Origin: JACORV01 sp041484135
Lineage (GTDB): Bacteria > Gemmatimonadota > Gemmatimonadetes > Gemmatimonadales > JACORV01
NCBI GenBank assembly: GCA_041484135.1
Contig: JBGPHD010000093.1
Coordinates: 1 to 12,103, forward strand
Length of the DNA: 12,103 nucleotides
Direction: 5' to 3'
Part shown: positions 1 to 6,901 of the stretch, piece after piece
How the letters are laid out: the number at the start of each line of letters is the position of its first letter
Numbering within the stretch: the first letter of the stretch is position 1
Notes under the pieces: model-generated
Told to the model about the DNA's origin: nothing
What the model saw: the letters and a program-made list of their open reading frames with translations, nothing else
The model's database searches: none
Position numbers and translations under genes: made by a program

Positions 1-65
1 AGTCGTTCTTCGGCCGCCTGCGCCAGAAGCTGGCGTGGGGCGACCTCACCGACCGGAACCTCTGA
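1..65 (+). CDS. nadK: NAD kinase, C-terminal fragment (5' end outside window)
   Basis: Frame 3 is open from the window edge and ends at TGA 63-65. The last 20 residues read SFFGRLRQKLAWGDLTDRNL, which matches the usual tail of bacterial NAD kinases (an F-F-x-R-L-R-x-K-L-x-W-G pattern). The enzyme phosphorylates NAD to NADP in the cytoplasm. The identification rests on this short tail and on position: nadK directly upstream of recN is a common bacterial order. The TGA shares its A with the recN ATG (TGATG), so the two genes are probably co-transcribed and translationally coupled. Confidence 0.7.
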   Translation, partial: SFFGRLRQKLAWGDLTDRNL

Positions 66-1741
66 TGCTCGCCGAGCTCCGCGTGCGCGACCTGGCGGTG
101 ATCGCGGACGCACGCCTCGAGCTCGGCCCCGGCCTCAACGTCCTCACCGGTGAGACCGGCGCGGGAAAGTCCATGCTCGTGGACGCGCTCGCGCTCCTCC
201 TGGGCGAGCGCGCGGCGGGCGACCTGGTGCGCGAGGGCGCCGGCCGCGCCGTGGTCGAGGGGGCCTTCGACCTCGACGGCCAGGACGGCATCCTGCGCGC
301 GCTGGAGACCCGCGGCATCGAGGCCGACGGCGGGCGGGTGGTGCTGAAGCGCGAGGTCCAGGCCGCCGGCCGCAGCCGGGCCTGGGTGAACGGCAGTCCC
401 GTCACGGTCGGGGTGCTCGCCGAGCTCGGCCGGCTCCTGGTGGACCTGCACGGCCAGCACGAGACGCAATCCCTCCTCCACGCGGACGCGCAGCGGGACA
501 TCCTCGACGCCTTCGCCGACGCCTGCACCCAGGCCTCGGCGGTGGCGGGCGTCTTCGACGCGCGCGAGCGGTTGATCGCGCAGCGGCGGGATCTGGAGAC
601 GCGTCAGGCGGAGGCGCGCAAGCGGGCGGATTACCTGCGCCACGTGGCCGACGAGATCGCACGCGCCGCCCCCAAGGCGGGCGAGCTGGAATCGCTCGAC
701 GCCGAGTCACGCCGGCTCGGTCACGCGGAGGAGCTGGGCCGCACGGCGGAAGACCTTGCGCAGTGCCTCGACGGGGACGACCGGGCGGCGGGCGCGTCGT
801 TAGGCCATGCAGCACGCCTCCTCTCGGCGCTGGAACGCGTGGATCCCGTGGGCGCCGCCGGCTGGCGCGAGATGCTCGACGCGGCCACGCTCAACGTGCA
901 GGAGCTGGTGCGCGCCGTCCGCGACTACGCCGACGGCGTTGAGCTGGACCCGACGCGCCTGGCGGAGGTGGAGCGTCGGCGTGACATCGTGGTGCGGCTC
1001 GACCAGAAGTACGGTCCCGGCATCGCGCGGGTCGTGGAGACCGGCGCGGAGGCGCGACGGGAGTTGGAGCTGCTGGATACCGCCGGCACCGACCTCGCGG
1101 ATCTGACCCAGCGGATCGCGGCGCTGGACCAGGACCTGGCCGCGCGGGGCCGCGCACTGTCCGCGCGGCGACGGACGGCGGCGAGGAAGCTGGGAGCGGC
1201 GGTGACGAAGCAGCTCGCCGGGCTCGGGATGCCCGACGGCGTCTTCCGGGTGCTCCTCGAGGCGCGGGAATCGCCTGACCGTCATGGCGCCGAGCGAATC
1301 GAGTTCCTGGTCGCGCTCAACCCCGGGATGGGCGAGCGGCCGATGGCGCGCGTGGCCTCGGGCGGCGAGCTCTCTCGCCTGATGCTGGCCCTCAAGGTCG
1401 AGCTGGCCCGGCACGACGCCATCCCGTCACTCGTCTTCGACGAGGTGGACCAGGGGGTGGGCGGACACGTGGCGGGCCGGGTCGCGGACGCGCTGGCAAG
1501 GGTCGCGGCGGACCATCAGGTGCTGGTGATCACCCACCTGCCGCAGATCGCGGCCGTGGCCGCGCGGCATCTCGTGGTGGCCAAGGTGTCGTCGCGAGGC
1601 GCGGCGGAGACCGGAGTGGCGCCGGTGGACGGGGACGCGCGGGTCGAGGAGATCGCGAAGATGCTGGGGGGCGGCGAAACGGCAGAGACCGCGCGCCGGC
1701 ACGCCCGGGAACTGCTCAAGTCCGCTACTGCCAGAGCGTGA
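65..1741 (+). CDS. recN: DNA repair ATPase RecN
   Basis: This encodes 558 residues, the normal length for RecN, an SMC-like ATPase acting in double-strand-break repair by recombination. The N-terminus reads MLAELRVRDLAVI, the conserved RecN opening, and is followed by Walker A GETGAGKS at residues 29-36. The middle (about 150-380) is charged and helical, as expected for the coiled-coil arms. The C-terminal ATPase half shows the ABC signature ASGGELSRL (431 onward), Walker B SLVFDEVD (455-462, with D459 and E460) and the H-loop VITH with H491. I chose ATG 65 rather than an in-frame upstream start at 35. It places the start at the family's conserved first residues and gives a TGATG junction with the NAD kinase gene. 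The 3' end overlaps the convergent gene on the other strand by 17 bp. Confidence 0.96.
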   Translation: MLAELRVRDLAVIADARLELGPGLNVLTGETGAGKSMLVDALALLLGERAAGDLVREGAGRAVVEGAFDLDGQDGILRALETRGIEADGGRVVLKREVQAAGRSRAWVNGSPVTVGVLAELGRLLVDLHGQHETQSLLHADAQRDILDAFADACTQASAVAGVFDARERLIAQRRDLETRQAEARKRADYLRHVADEIARAAPKAGELESLDAESRRLGHAEELGRTAEDLAQCLDGDDRAAGASLGHAARLLSALERVDPVGAAGWREMLDAATLNVQELVRAVRDYADGVELDPTRLAEVERRRDIVVRLDQKYGPGIARVVETGAEARRELELLDTAGTDLADLTQRIAALDQDLAARGRALSARRRTAARKLGAAVTKQLAGLGMPDGVFRVLLEARESPDRHGAERIEFLVALNPGMGERPMARVASGGELSRLMLALKVELARHDAIPSLVFDEVDQGVGGHVAGRVADALARVAADHQVLVITHLPQIAAVAARHLVVAKVSSRGAAETGVAPVDGDARVEEIAKMLGGGETAETARRHARELLKSATARA

Positions 1742-3374
1742 TGTAGCCCCGGATCACGAGCTTGAAGAGGCTCGCCTGCGGCACCGCGCCCCCCGCACCC
1801 CAGAAGGTGTTCTGGTACGACGCGGTCACGGTGTAGGGCAGGCTGGCCCGATGTTGGGCGTAGCGCTGCAGCGTCGAGAAGGTCACTCCCGCCCCGATCC
1901 GCATCCGCCGCACCGCCGTCTCCTGCCCCAGGACCGAGGCCGGGAAGCCGATCCGCAACTCGTCGGCCGGGTCCGCGTAGCTGAAGGTCGTGGCGCCCTG
2001 CGAGAAATAGTGGTAGCCCAGGCCCAGGGAGAACGCGTCGTCGAGCCGCCAGTTAGGCACCACGTCGATCGCCACGTAGTCGCCGAGGTCGCGGCGCATG
2101 TTCGCCAGGGCGGAGAGCGGCGCGAACGGGAGGTTCGCCGGGCTCACGCGGCGCGGCAACTGGTCGGCGAACTGGCGTCCGTAGCGCGCGCCCCAGTGGA
2201 TCCAGAACGCGTTGCCGAGGATGATGTCGTTGCGTGCCGCCACCTCGATGTCCATCTGGTGGTCGCCGGTGCCCACGTCGATCGGGCTGTTCGGCGAGTC
2301 GCGCGTGCCGGTGGGGAACCGCACCGTGACGGCCAGCTGGGCGCGGTAGCGCGCCCGGTCCGCGAGCTGGAACGTCGCGCTCGCTTCGACGTCCCCGAGC
2401 CGCGTGCGCACGACCGTGGTGAGTGAGTCTCCGGCGAACGGGCCGGCGGGGTCGCTGAAGAAGCGGCGCAGCGCCAGGGAATCCAGGGCGCTCGTGGGCA
2501 GCGGATAGAGCGCCGTGAGGGGCGGGAGCGCGACGCCGAGGCCGGCGTACTGCGCCCGCAGGTTCTCGTAGCTCGTCTTGTCCTGCGCGAGGGCGGCGAG
2601 GAGGCCGGCGCCGGCTGCCGTCGTGTCCACCGGCAGGACCGGCGACATCGCCTCAGGCGTCGCGGAGAAGCAGTACGAGGCGTTGCTCGACGCGGTCCCG
2701 CCCGCGAGGGCGTAGAAGTCGCAGAGTTGCGGGCCGATCGCGTCGAGGATGGCCTGCGCCTGGGCCTGCAGCGCGGCCGGGCCGCTCGCCGCCTGGGTCT
2801 CGAGCGCGATGAGGGCGGAATCCACCTGATCGCGGAACCCGTCCAACGCGCCCGGCGTGAGGAACGCGGGATTGAACCCGACGTTGCCTCGGCTCAGGGC
2901 GGCGGCCGCGCCGGTGTCGGATGAGGGTCCGAGGAGGAACGCTTCGACGCGACTGCGGACGAGCGGGACGGTGACCGCGATCGAGAGGCGCCGCGACAGG
3001 CCGAGCTCGAAACCGATCGGCACGACGCGCACGTTGGCGTTGAGCGCCAGGCGCGCGCGGCCCAGATCCAGCGCGAAGCCGGGGAGGCCGGCGAGGCCCC
3101 GGATGCGGGTCTCCGCCGGGGTGAGGAACGGCAGCCGGTTCACGCCCAGGGATTCGGTCGCGAAATCCACGCCGAGCGGCTCGAGCGCGCCCTTCACGTA
3201 GCCCGGCGTGCCCTCGCCGAAGCGGCGGTCCCATCGGGACCAGTCGGGGCCGAGGAGGATGCGGAGGGTGCCGGGGCGCACCGGCACGGCGTCTTCGCCC
3301 TGCGGGAACGCGGCGCGGGGAAGTCCGAGAATGGCGAGAAGGGGGATGAGGAGGACCGCGGTCGCGCGTCGCAT
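1725..3374 (-). CDS. Predicted outer-membrane beta-barrel protein of unknown function
   Basis: This encodes 549 residues from ATG 3374. The N-terminus (MRRATAVLLIPLLAILGL, then an Ala/Phe/Pro stretch before QGED) is a clear Sec signal peptide. Several stretches alternate polar and hydrophobic residues, as in barrel strands, for example around the segments RLALNANVRVVPIGFELGL and RAQLAVTVRFPTG, and the end is FKLVIRGYITLWQ. The RFPTG...GTGDHQ segment is reminiscent of the MetA-pathway phenol-degradation family of barrel proteins, but I hold that link weakly. Between roughly residues 170 and 310 lies an Ala/Gln/Leu-rich, helix-prone section with two cysteines that does not look like barrel. A TTG codon at 3386 is in frame, but it touches the predicted -10 box, which argues for the ATG. 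I do not recognise a function; the location next to FadL and lipase genes suggests an envelope role. Confidence 0.75.
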   Translation of the reverse strand: MRRATAVLLIPLLAILGLPRAAFPQGEDAVPVRPGTLRILLGPDWSRWDRRFGEGTPGYVKGALEPLGVDFATESLGVNRLPFLTPAETRIRGLAGLPGFALDLGRARLALNANVRVVPIGFELGLSRRLSIAVTVPLVRSRVEAFLLGPSSDTGAAAALSRGNVGFNPAFLTPGALDGFRDQVDSALIALETQAASGPAALQAQAQAILDAIGPQLCDFYALAGGTASSNASYCFSATPEAMSPVLPVDTTAAGAGLLAALAQDKTSYENLRAQYAGLGVALPPLTALYPLPTSALDSLALRRFFSDPAGPFAGDSLTTVVRTRLGDVEASATFQLADRARYRAQLAVTVRFPTGTRDSPNSPIDVGTGDHQMDIEVAARNDIILGNAFWIHWGARYGRQFADQLPRRVSPANLPFAPLSALANMRRDLGDYVAIDVVPNWRLDDAFSLGLGYHYFSQGATTFSYADPADELRIGFPASVLGQETAVRRMRIGAGVTFSTLQRYAQHRASLPYTVTASYQNTFWGAGGAVPQASLFKLVIRGYITLWQ

Positions 3375-3385
3375 GCGAGGCGACA

Positions 3386-3414
3386 AGTCTAGCCACCGCT
3401 GCCGAGGGGGTCAA
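3386..3414 (-). promoter_or_regulatory. Promoter for the outer-membrane protein gene (-35/-10)
   Basis: On the minus strand TTGACC (3414-3409) is followed by a 17-base spacer and TAGACT (3391-3386). These match the sigma-70 consensus at 5/6 and 4/6. Transcription would begin near 3379, leaving only about five bases before ATG 3374, so the mRNA would be almost leaderless; no Shine-Dalgarno sequence is visible. It lies just past the terminator of the preceding gene, giving this gene its own transcript. Confidence 0.5.
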
Positions 3415-3417
3415 TGA

Positions 3418-3447
3418 AACGGGCGGCCGCTCGCGCGGCCGCCCGTT
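3418..3447 (-). terminator. Hairpin terminator after the SGNH lipoprotein gene
   Basis: A perfect 13-bp stem (AACGGGCGGCCGC at 3418-3430 with its complement at 3435-3447) closes a four-base loop. It begins 22 bases past the stop of the lipoprotein gene. On the minus strand it runs into GTTTCATT, a short T-rich tail. The stem is very stable but the T-tract is weak, so termination is likely but may be partial. Confidence 0.65.
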
Positions 3448-3469
3448 GCCGAGCCAAGGTCACGCCAGC

Positions 3470-4795
3470 TCAGGGGATCGTGAGGTTCGTCCCCCACTTG
3501 TTCCTGATCGCGGTCGCGAACGCCTGAGCGATGATCCGCTGCCCGGCCAGGTTCGGGTGGATACCGTCCAGCGAGAAGATCGTCCCGAACAGCGTGGTCG
3601 TCGGGGTCGCGAGGCTCGGGAAGAGCGGGATCTTCCCCGCCGCCGCCTGCGCCACGAGCGCCGCGTTCCAGTCAGCCAGGGCCCAGTCGCGGGCGGTGGC
3701 CTCGGTCGCGATGATGTTGTTGAACTCGGCGATGCGGGCGAAGATGGCCCTCATCTCCGGTTTGCCGACGACGGCCAGCGGGGTCGCGCTCGCCGGGGTC
3801 GTCGTGGCCGCGCCGCCGCCGGTGCAATCGAGGCTGGCCAGGCCGCCCGCCGTGAGCGTGCCGGCGATGGCGCCCGTGGTCGCGAACGGCACCAGCGTGC
3901 TGTCGCCGACACCGACGCCGGCGCTCAAGGCCGGATGGTTGCAGCTCGGGTCCACCGTGAAGTTGGCCGAAGTGAAGGGGGCCGCGGTGTTGATGCCTAG
4001 CGCCGGGCACCCGTTCTTCAGGCAGTAGAAGAGGAAGCCGGGGCTGAAGTGCGGCACCAGCGGTCCGGACGGCAGGTTCATGACGGCCACGCTCGCGCCG
4101 GTGGCGTCGAGCCGGTTGGCGATGGCGGTGAACGCCGCCTGGAAGTCCGCCGTGGACGTGAGCAGGGTCGTATCACCCCGGGTCGCCGCACCGAGGGCGT
4201 CGTTGGCGAACACCTCGAGCGTGACGAAGGTGGGACGGCCGCGCTCGGCCATGTCGATCGGATTGACCCCGCCGGTGAGGAACCCCGCGAGCTTGAGCGT
4301 GTCGGTCGCCCCGAACGGGATCGCCGTCAGGTCCAGGACCTGCTGGATACGGAGGCCCGGGATGCTCACGTTGTTCATGAGCGGCGCGGCGGAGGCCGCG
4401 GTGCGGACGTAGCAGCTCGCCCCGGTGGAGGTCGGGAATCCGGCCGGCGTCACCCGCGCGTTCGTCAGCGGGTTCGTGAACGGCGGCGGGCAGCCCGGCT
4501 TGGTGAGGCTCGGGTACAGCCAGTTCACGCCGGGCCTCAGGCCCATCGCGCTCGCCAGCAGGTACGGGTACGCCTGCTTCTGGGTGCTGTCGTTGATCCC
4601 GCCCGACTGGATGCCCGCGCCGATGCTGGTCCCCATGGCGACGTAGCGCTGGTACCGGGCGCCAGCCGACGGGACGGCGAGCGTGCCGAGGCTGTCGTTG
4701 GTGACGAGGTCACCCCAACAGGAGAGCAGGAGCGGCGTCGCCAGGACGGCGAGAGCGGTCCTGCGGGCGGCGGTCGCGATGCGACGTGGAGACAT
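3470..4795 (-). CDS. SGNH/GDSL-type lipoprotein esterase or lipase
   Basis: This encodes 441 residues. The lipoprotein signal peptide ends in the lipobox LLSC, with lipidated C26. The SGNH blocks are in order. Block I is VAMGTSIGAG with presumed nucleophile S57; block II is the NVSIPG segment with G147. Block III is FANDALG with N198, and block V is DGIHP with D410 and H413. These predict an ester hydrolase anchored in the outer or inner membrane, acting on lipids or acylated compounds; the substrate is unknown. Block I reads GTS where many relatives have GDS. The mature part holds several cysteines (102, 128, 258, 263, 285, 324), which may form disulfides. ATG 4795 is preceded by GGAG nine bases upstream. 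An alternative ATG at 4810 adds five residues, lies two bases from the upstream stop and lacks a ribosome site. It is the second gene of the FadL operon. Confidence 0.85.
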   Translation of the reverse strand: MSPRRIATAARRTALAVLATPLLLSCWGDLVTNDSLGTLAVPSAGARYQRYVAMGTSIGAGIQSGGINDSTQKQAYPYLLASAMGLRPGVNWLYPSLTKPGCPPPFTNPLTNARVTPAGFPTSTGASCYVRTAASAAPLMNNVSIPGLRIQQVLDLTAIPFGATDTLKLAGFLTGGVNPIDMAERGRPTFVTLEVFANDALGAATRGDTTLLTSTADFQAAFTAIANRLDATGASVAVMNLPSGPLVPHFSPGFLFYCLKNGCPALGINTAAPFTSANFTVDPSCNHPALSAGVGVGDSTLVPFATTGAIAGTLTAGGLASLDCTGGGAATTTPASATPLAVVGKPEMRAIFARIAEFNNIIATEATARDWALADWNAALVAQAAAGKIPLFPSLATPTTTLFGTIFSLDGIHPNLAGQRIIAQAFATAIRNKWGTNLTIP

Positions 4796-4812
4796 GGTTT
4801 CGGGCTCCATGG

Positions 4813-6198
4813 TTAGAACGCGAACGCCAGACTGGCGCCGAAGAGCTTCGCGGTGGACGTGTACAGCCCGGAGTTGAGGGCGATCGTGGGTACCTGGCCC
4901 TCGGCGGCGTCGACCACGCGGCCGTGCCGGTCCTGTTGCCGGATGTACTGGTACGCGACGTCGAGATGCATCCGCGGGGAGAGCTGCAGGCCGAAGCCGG
5001 CGGTGCCCTCGATGCGCATGCCCTCGGGGAGGAGTGGCGTCACCGTCTGGGCCGGCGCCGCGGCCTGGTGCCACAACATGCCACCCCGGATGGTCAGCTT
5101 GCTGGTCGGGGCGAGTTCGATGCCGCCGCGCCAGCCGCTCGTCGCGCGATAGTCCTCATGCAGCGTGCGCGAGCCGGCCGAATCGAGGTCGAAGGGCAGG
5201 ACCTGGAAGGAGTGCCAGTTCACGTACTGGTAGTCGATGAGGAGGGTCGCCTGGCTCACCGGCCGCAGCGCCACGCCCAGCACGATCTGCTCGGGGAGCG
5301 GGATGCGCGTGTGCGCGCCCTGGCCCGAGTAGAGCTTGCCCGTGAACGCCGACGCGACGACCGCGTCGAGCGGCGTCCCGCCCGGCACGCCGAAGGCGTT
5401 GCCGGCCGGTAGCGTGATCCCGGTGGCGTAGGGCGTGAAGTTCGCGGTGCCGGTCACGCTCACGGTGACCCGCGTCAGCACCCGGGCCCCGACGCTGATC
5501 CAGTCCCACGGCTTGGCCAGGAAGCCGAAATGCGCGCCGAAGTGGTTGCCGCTGCCGTCCAGCACCGCGTCGGCGAAGTCGGTGCCGACGGGGATGCCGA
5601 GCTGCGCGAACGTGGTGCCCGTCGCGGCCAGAGCCACCTGCGACGACAGGTCCACGCGCTGCTTCACATTGACCGTGGCGTGCACGTAGTCGAGGCCCGC
5701 GCCCACCTGCACCCGCGGGCTGATGGAGTACGCGACGGTCGGAGAGATGTAGATGGCCTTGAGCTCGGCGCGGTAGGCGAGGAAGCGGCCCGCGAAGGTG
5801 TTGGGCCACTCCGAGATCAGGCCGTACGGAGCGTTCACCCCGAGGCCGACCGCCCAGCGCGCGTTGAGCTGCCGCGTCACGAAGACGGTCGGGACCGGGA
5901 TGTTGTTCTTGGTCGAAGGCGTAGTGGAACCGGTGACACTGTCCGTGAACGCGCCGCGCGGCTCGATCATGACCAGACCCGCCTGCAGGTTCCAGCGGTG
6001 GCCTCCGCCGCCGACGATGCCGGCGGGATTGAAGAAGTTCGCACTCGCGTTGCACGGGGACGCGACGCCGGTGCCGGCCCGCGCCATCATGCACGCATCA
6101 TGCTCGTACACCCCATAGCCCTGGGCGTGAGCGACGGTTGGCGTGGCACAGACGACGGCCACGAAAGCCCCCGCGCTCAGCACGGCGTTTCGCCGCAT
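4813..6198 (-). CDS. OmpP1/FadL-family outer-membrane transporter
   Basis: This encodes 461 residues, the usual size for FadL-type porins, which move long-chain fatty acids or other hydrophobic compounds through the outer membrane. The Sec signal peptide ends at AHA, so the mature protein probably starts at Q26. The mature N-terminus has the family's plug pattern: GYGVYEHDACMMARAGTG, then NASANFFNPAGI with the conserved N-P-A near residues 57-59. Repeating amphipathic strands follow, and the chain ends FGASLAFAF, with the terminal phenylalanine typical of the barrel-assembly signal. The start has a strong ribosome site (GGAGG at 6207-6203, four bases from ATG). It is the first gene of a two-gene transcript with the SGNH lipoprotein. 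The cargo cannot be told from sequence; fatty acids or hydrocarbons released by the neighbour are the simplest guess. Confidence 0.9.
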   Translation of the reverse strand: MRRNAVLSAGAFVAVVCATPTVAHAQGYGVYEHDACMMARAGTGVASPCNASANFFNPAGIVGGGGHRWNLQAGLVMIEPRGAFTDSVTGSTTPSTKNNIPVPTVFVTRQLNARWAVGLGVNAPYGLISEWPNTFAGRFLAYRAELKAIYISPTVAYSISPRVQVGAGLDYVHATVNVKQRVDLSSQVALAATGTTFAQLGIPVGTDFADAVLDGSGNHFGAHFGFLAKPWDWISVGARVLTRVTVSVTGTANFTPYATGITLPAGNAFGVPGGTPLDAVVASAFTGKLYSGQGAHTRIPLPEQIVLGVALRPVSQATLLIDYQYVNWHSFQVLPFDLDSAGSRTLHEDYRATSGWRGGIELAPTSKLTIRGGMLWHQAAAPAQTVTPLLPEGMRIEGTAGFGLQLSPRMHLDVAYQYIRQQDRHGRVVDAAEGQVPTIALNSGLYTSTAKLFGASLAFAF

Positions 6199-6269
6199 GG
6201 TTCCTCCGACAGGCGGTTTTGATGAGCGAGAAAAACGGAGACGATAAAACGGTCTCGAACTGCAGGGAG

Positions 6270-6298
6270 AGGCTACGGTCGATGCATCGGTTTGTCAA
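6270..6298 (-). promoter_or_regulatory. Promoter for the FadL-lipoprotein operon
   Basis: On the minus strand a consensus -35 TTGACA (6298-6293) is followed by a 17-base spacer and TAGCCT (6275-6270). The predicted start near 6263 gives a 5' leader of about 65 bases before ATG 6198. A 10-bp perfect palindrome, CGATGCATCG (6280-6289), sits inside the spacer and could bind a regulator, though palindromes of this length also occur by chance. Confidence 0.55.
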
Positions 6299-6311
6299 TG
6301 TCTTACAGCGC

Positions 6312-6340
6312 TTGCGTGGTATCCTGGCGCTCCCTAGCTT
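6312..6340 (+). promoter_or_regulatory. Possible promoter for the tRNA pair
   Basis: TTGCGT (6312-6317), a 17-base spacer and TAGCTT (6335-6340) place a start near 6347, seven bases before the mature 5' end of tRNA-Gly. Both boxes match the consensus at only three positions. A better -35-like TTGTCA at 6292-6297 has no well-spaced -10. The call rests mainly on geometry. Confidence 0.3.
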
Positions 6341-6353
6341 CCCGACAGGATTC

Positions 6354-6426
6354 GCGGGAATAGCTCAGTTGGTAGAGCACAACCTTGCCAAGGTTGGGGT
6401 CGCGGGTTCGAGTCCCGTTTCCCGCT
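6354..6426 (+). tRNA. tRNA-Gly (GCC anticodon)
   Basis: This is a 73-base cloverleaf. The acceptor stem GCGGGAA (6354-6360) pairs with TTCCCGC (6419-6425), and the discriminator is T. The D arm is GCTC...GAGC. The anticodon stem CAACC/GGTTG encloses loop TTGCCAA with anticodon GCC at 6387-6389. The T arm GCGGG/CCCGT carries the TTCGAGT loop. No CCA is encoded, so the end is added after transcription. Confidence 0.97.
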
Positions 6427-6430
6427 CTTT

Positions 6431-6514
6431 GCCCGGGTGGCGGAACTGGCAGACGCAGGGGACTTAAAATCCCCGGGGGGTAACCCCTTGCGGGTTCGAT
6501 TCCCGCCCCGGGTA
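6431..6514 (+). tRNA. tRNA-Leu (UAA anticodon)
   Basis: This is an 84-base class II tRNA. Acceptor GCCCGGG (6431-6437) pairs with CCCGGGT (6507-6513), with a G1-U72 wobble, and the discriminator is A. The anticodon stem GGGGA/TCCCC encloses CTTAAAA with anticodon TAA at 6465-6467. A long variable arm of about 15 bases (6475-6489) forms a GGGG/CCCC stem, and the T arm GCGGG/CCCGC has loop TTCGATT. No CCA is encoded. It lies four bases after tRNA-Gly and is probably cut from the same transcript. It reads UUA codons, which are very rare in this window. Confidence 0.97.
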
Positions 6515-6526
6515 CTGCCGTGGCAC

Positions 6527-6901
6527 CTAGCTGCTCGCCTGCTTGCGCATGAACCCCTCCACCGACGCACCGAAGCTCCCCACATCGATCGGCTTGGTCA
6601 GATAGCCGTCGAATCCGGCTGCGAGTGCCCGCTCCTTGTCTCCCGACATGGCGTGCGCGGTGAGTGCGACGATGGGCGGCAGCGCGTCTCCCGATCCCTT
6701 CAGCTTCGCCAGGAGCTGGAAGCCGTCTTCGCCCGGCAGTTGGATGTCGAGCAGGATCAGCTCCGGCCGGTCGCTCCGGAACGTCTCGATCAGCTGCTCG
6801 CCCCCCGGCAGCCCCGCCACCGCGTGCCCACGCACGCCGAGGACGGCCTTGAAGAGCTTCATGTTGTCGGGGTTGTCCTCGACGATCAGGATCCTGGCCA
6901 C
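6527..6901 (-). CDS. Single-domain response regulator, DivK-like
   Basis: This encodes 124 residues forming one receiver (REC) domain with no output domain. All key residues are present: acidic pair E8/D9 in ILIVEDN, phosphoacceptor D52 in ILLDIQLPG, T81 in VALTAHAM and K103 in LTKPID. The opening VEDNPDNMKLF and the DIQLPGEDGF and TAHAM segments resemble DivK-type regulators, which pass a phosphate or bind partner proteins rather than DNA. The start is GTG 6901, sharing its G with the stop of the upstream ATPase gene (TAGTG), so translation is coupled. An AGGGG ten bases upstream may help initiation. It probably acts with the receiver domain of the preceding protein. No histidine kinase is in the window. 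Confidence 0.88.
   Translation of the reverse strand: MARILIVEDNPDNMKLFKAVLGVRGHAVAGLPGGEQLIETFRSDRPELILLDIQLPGEDGFQLLAKLKGSGDALPPIVALTAHAMSGDKERALAAGFDGYLTKPIDVGSFGASVEGFMRKQASS

Noticed and set aside
35..64. Upstream recN start
   Set aside because: It adds ten residues not typical of RecN and overlaps the NAD kinase end; ATG 65 matches the family start.
4796..5074. Longer N-terminus for the SGNH lipoprotein
   Set aside because: The frame is open, but the added residues overlap FadL coding sequence and would bury the lipoprotein signal peptide.
5530..6222. A 230-codon plus-strand frame opposite the FadL gene
   Set aside because: Same cause: low-complexity Arg/Ala/Asp composition, no ribosome site, and full overlap with a convincing FadL protein.
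6431..6514. G1-U72 mismatch in tRNA-Leu as a sign of a defective gene
   Set aside because: From memory the E. coli tRNA-Leu(UAA) also ends with U72, and every other stem pairs well.
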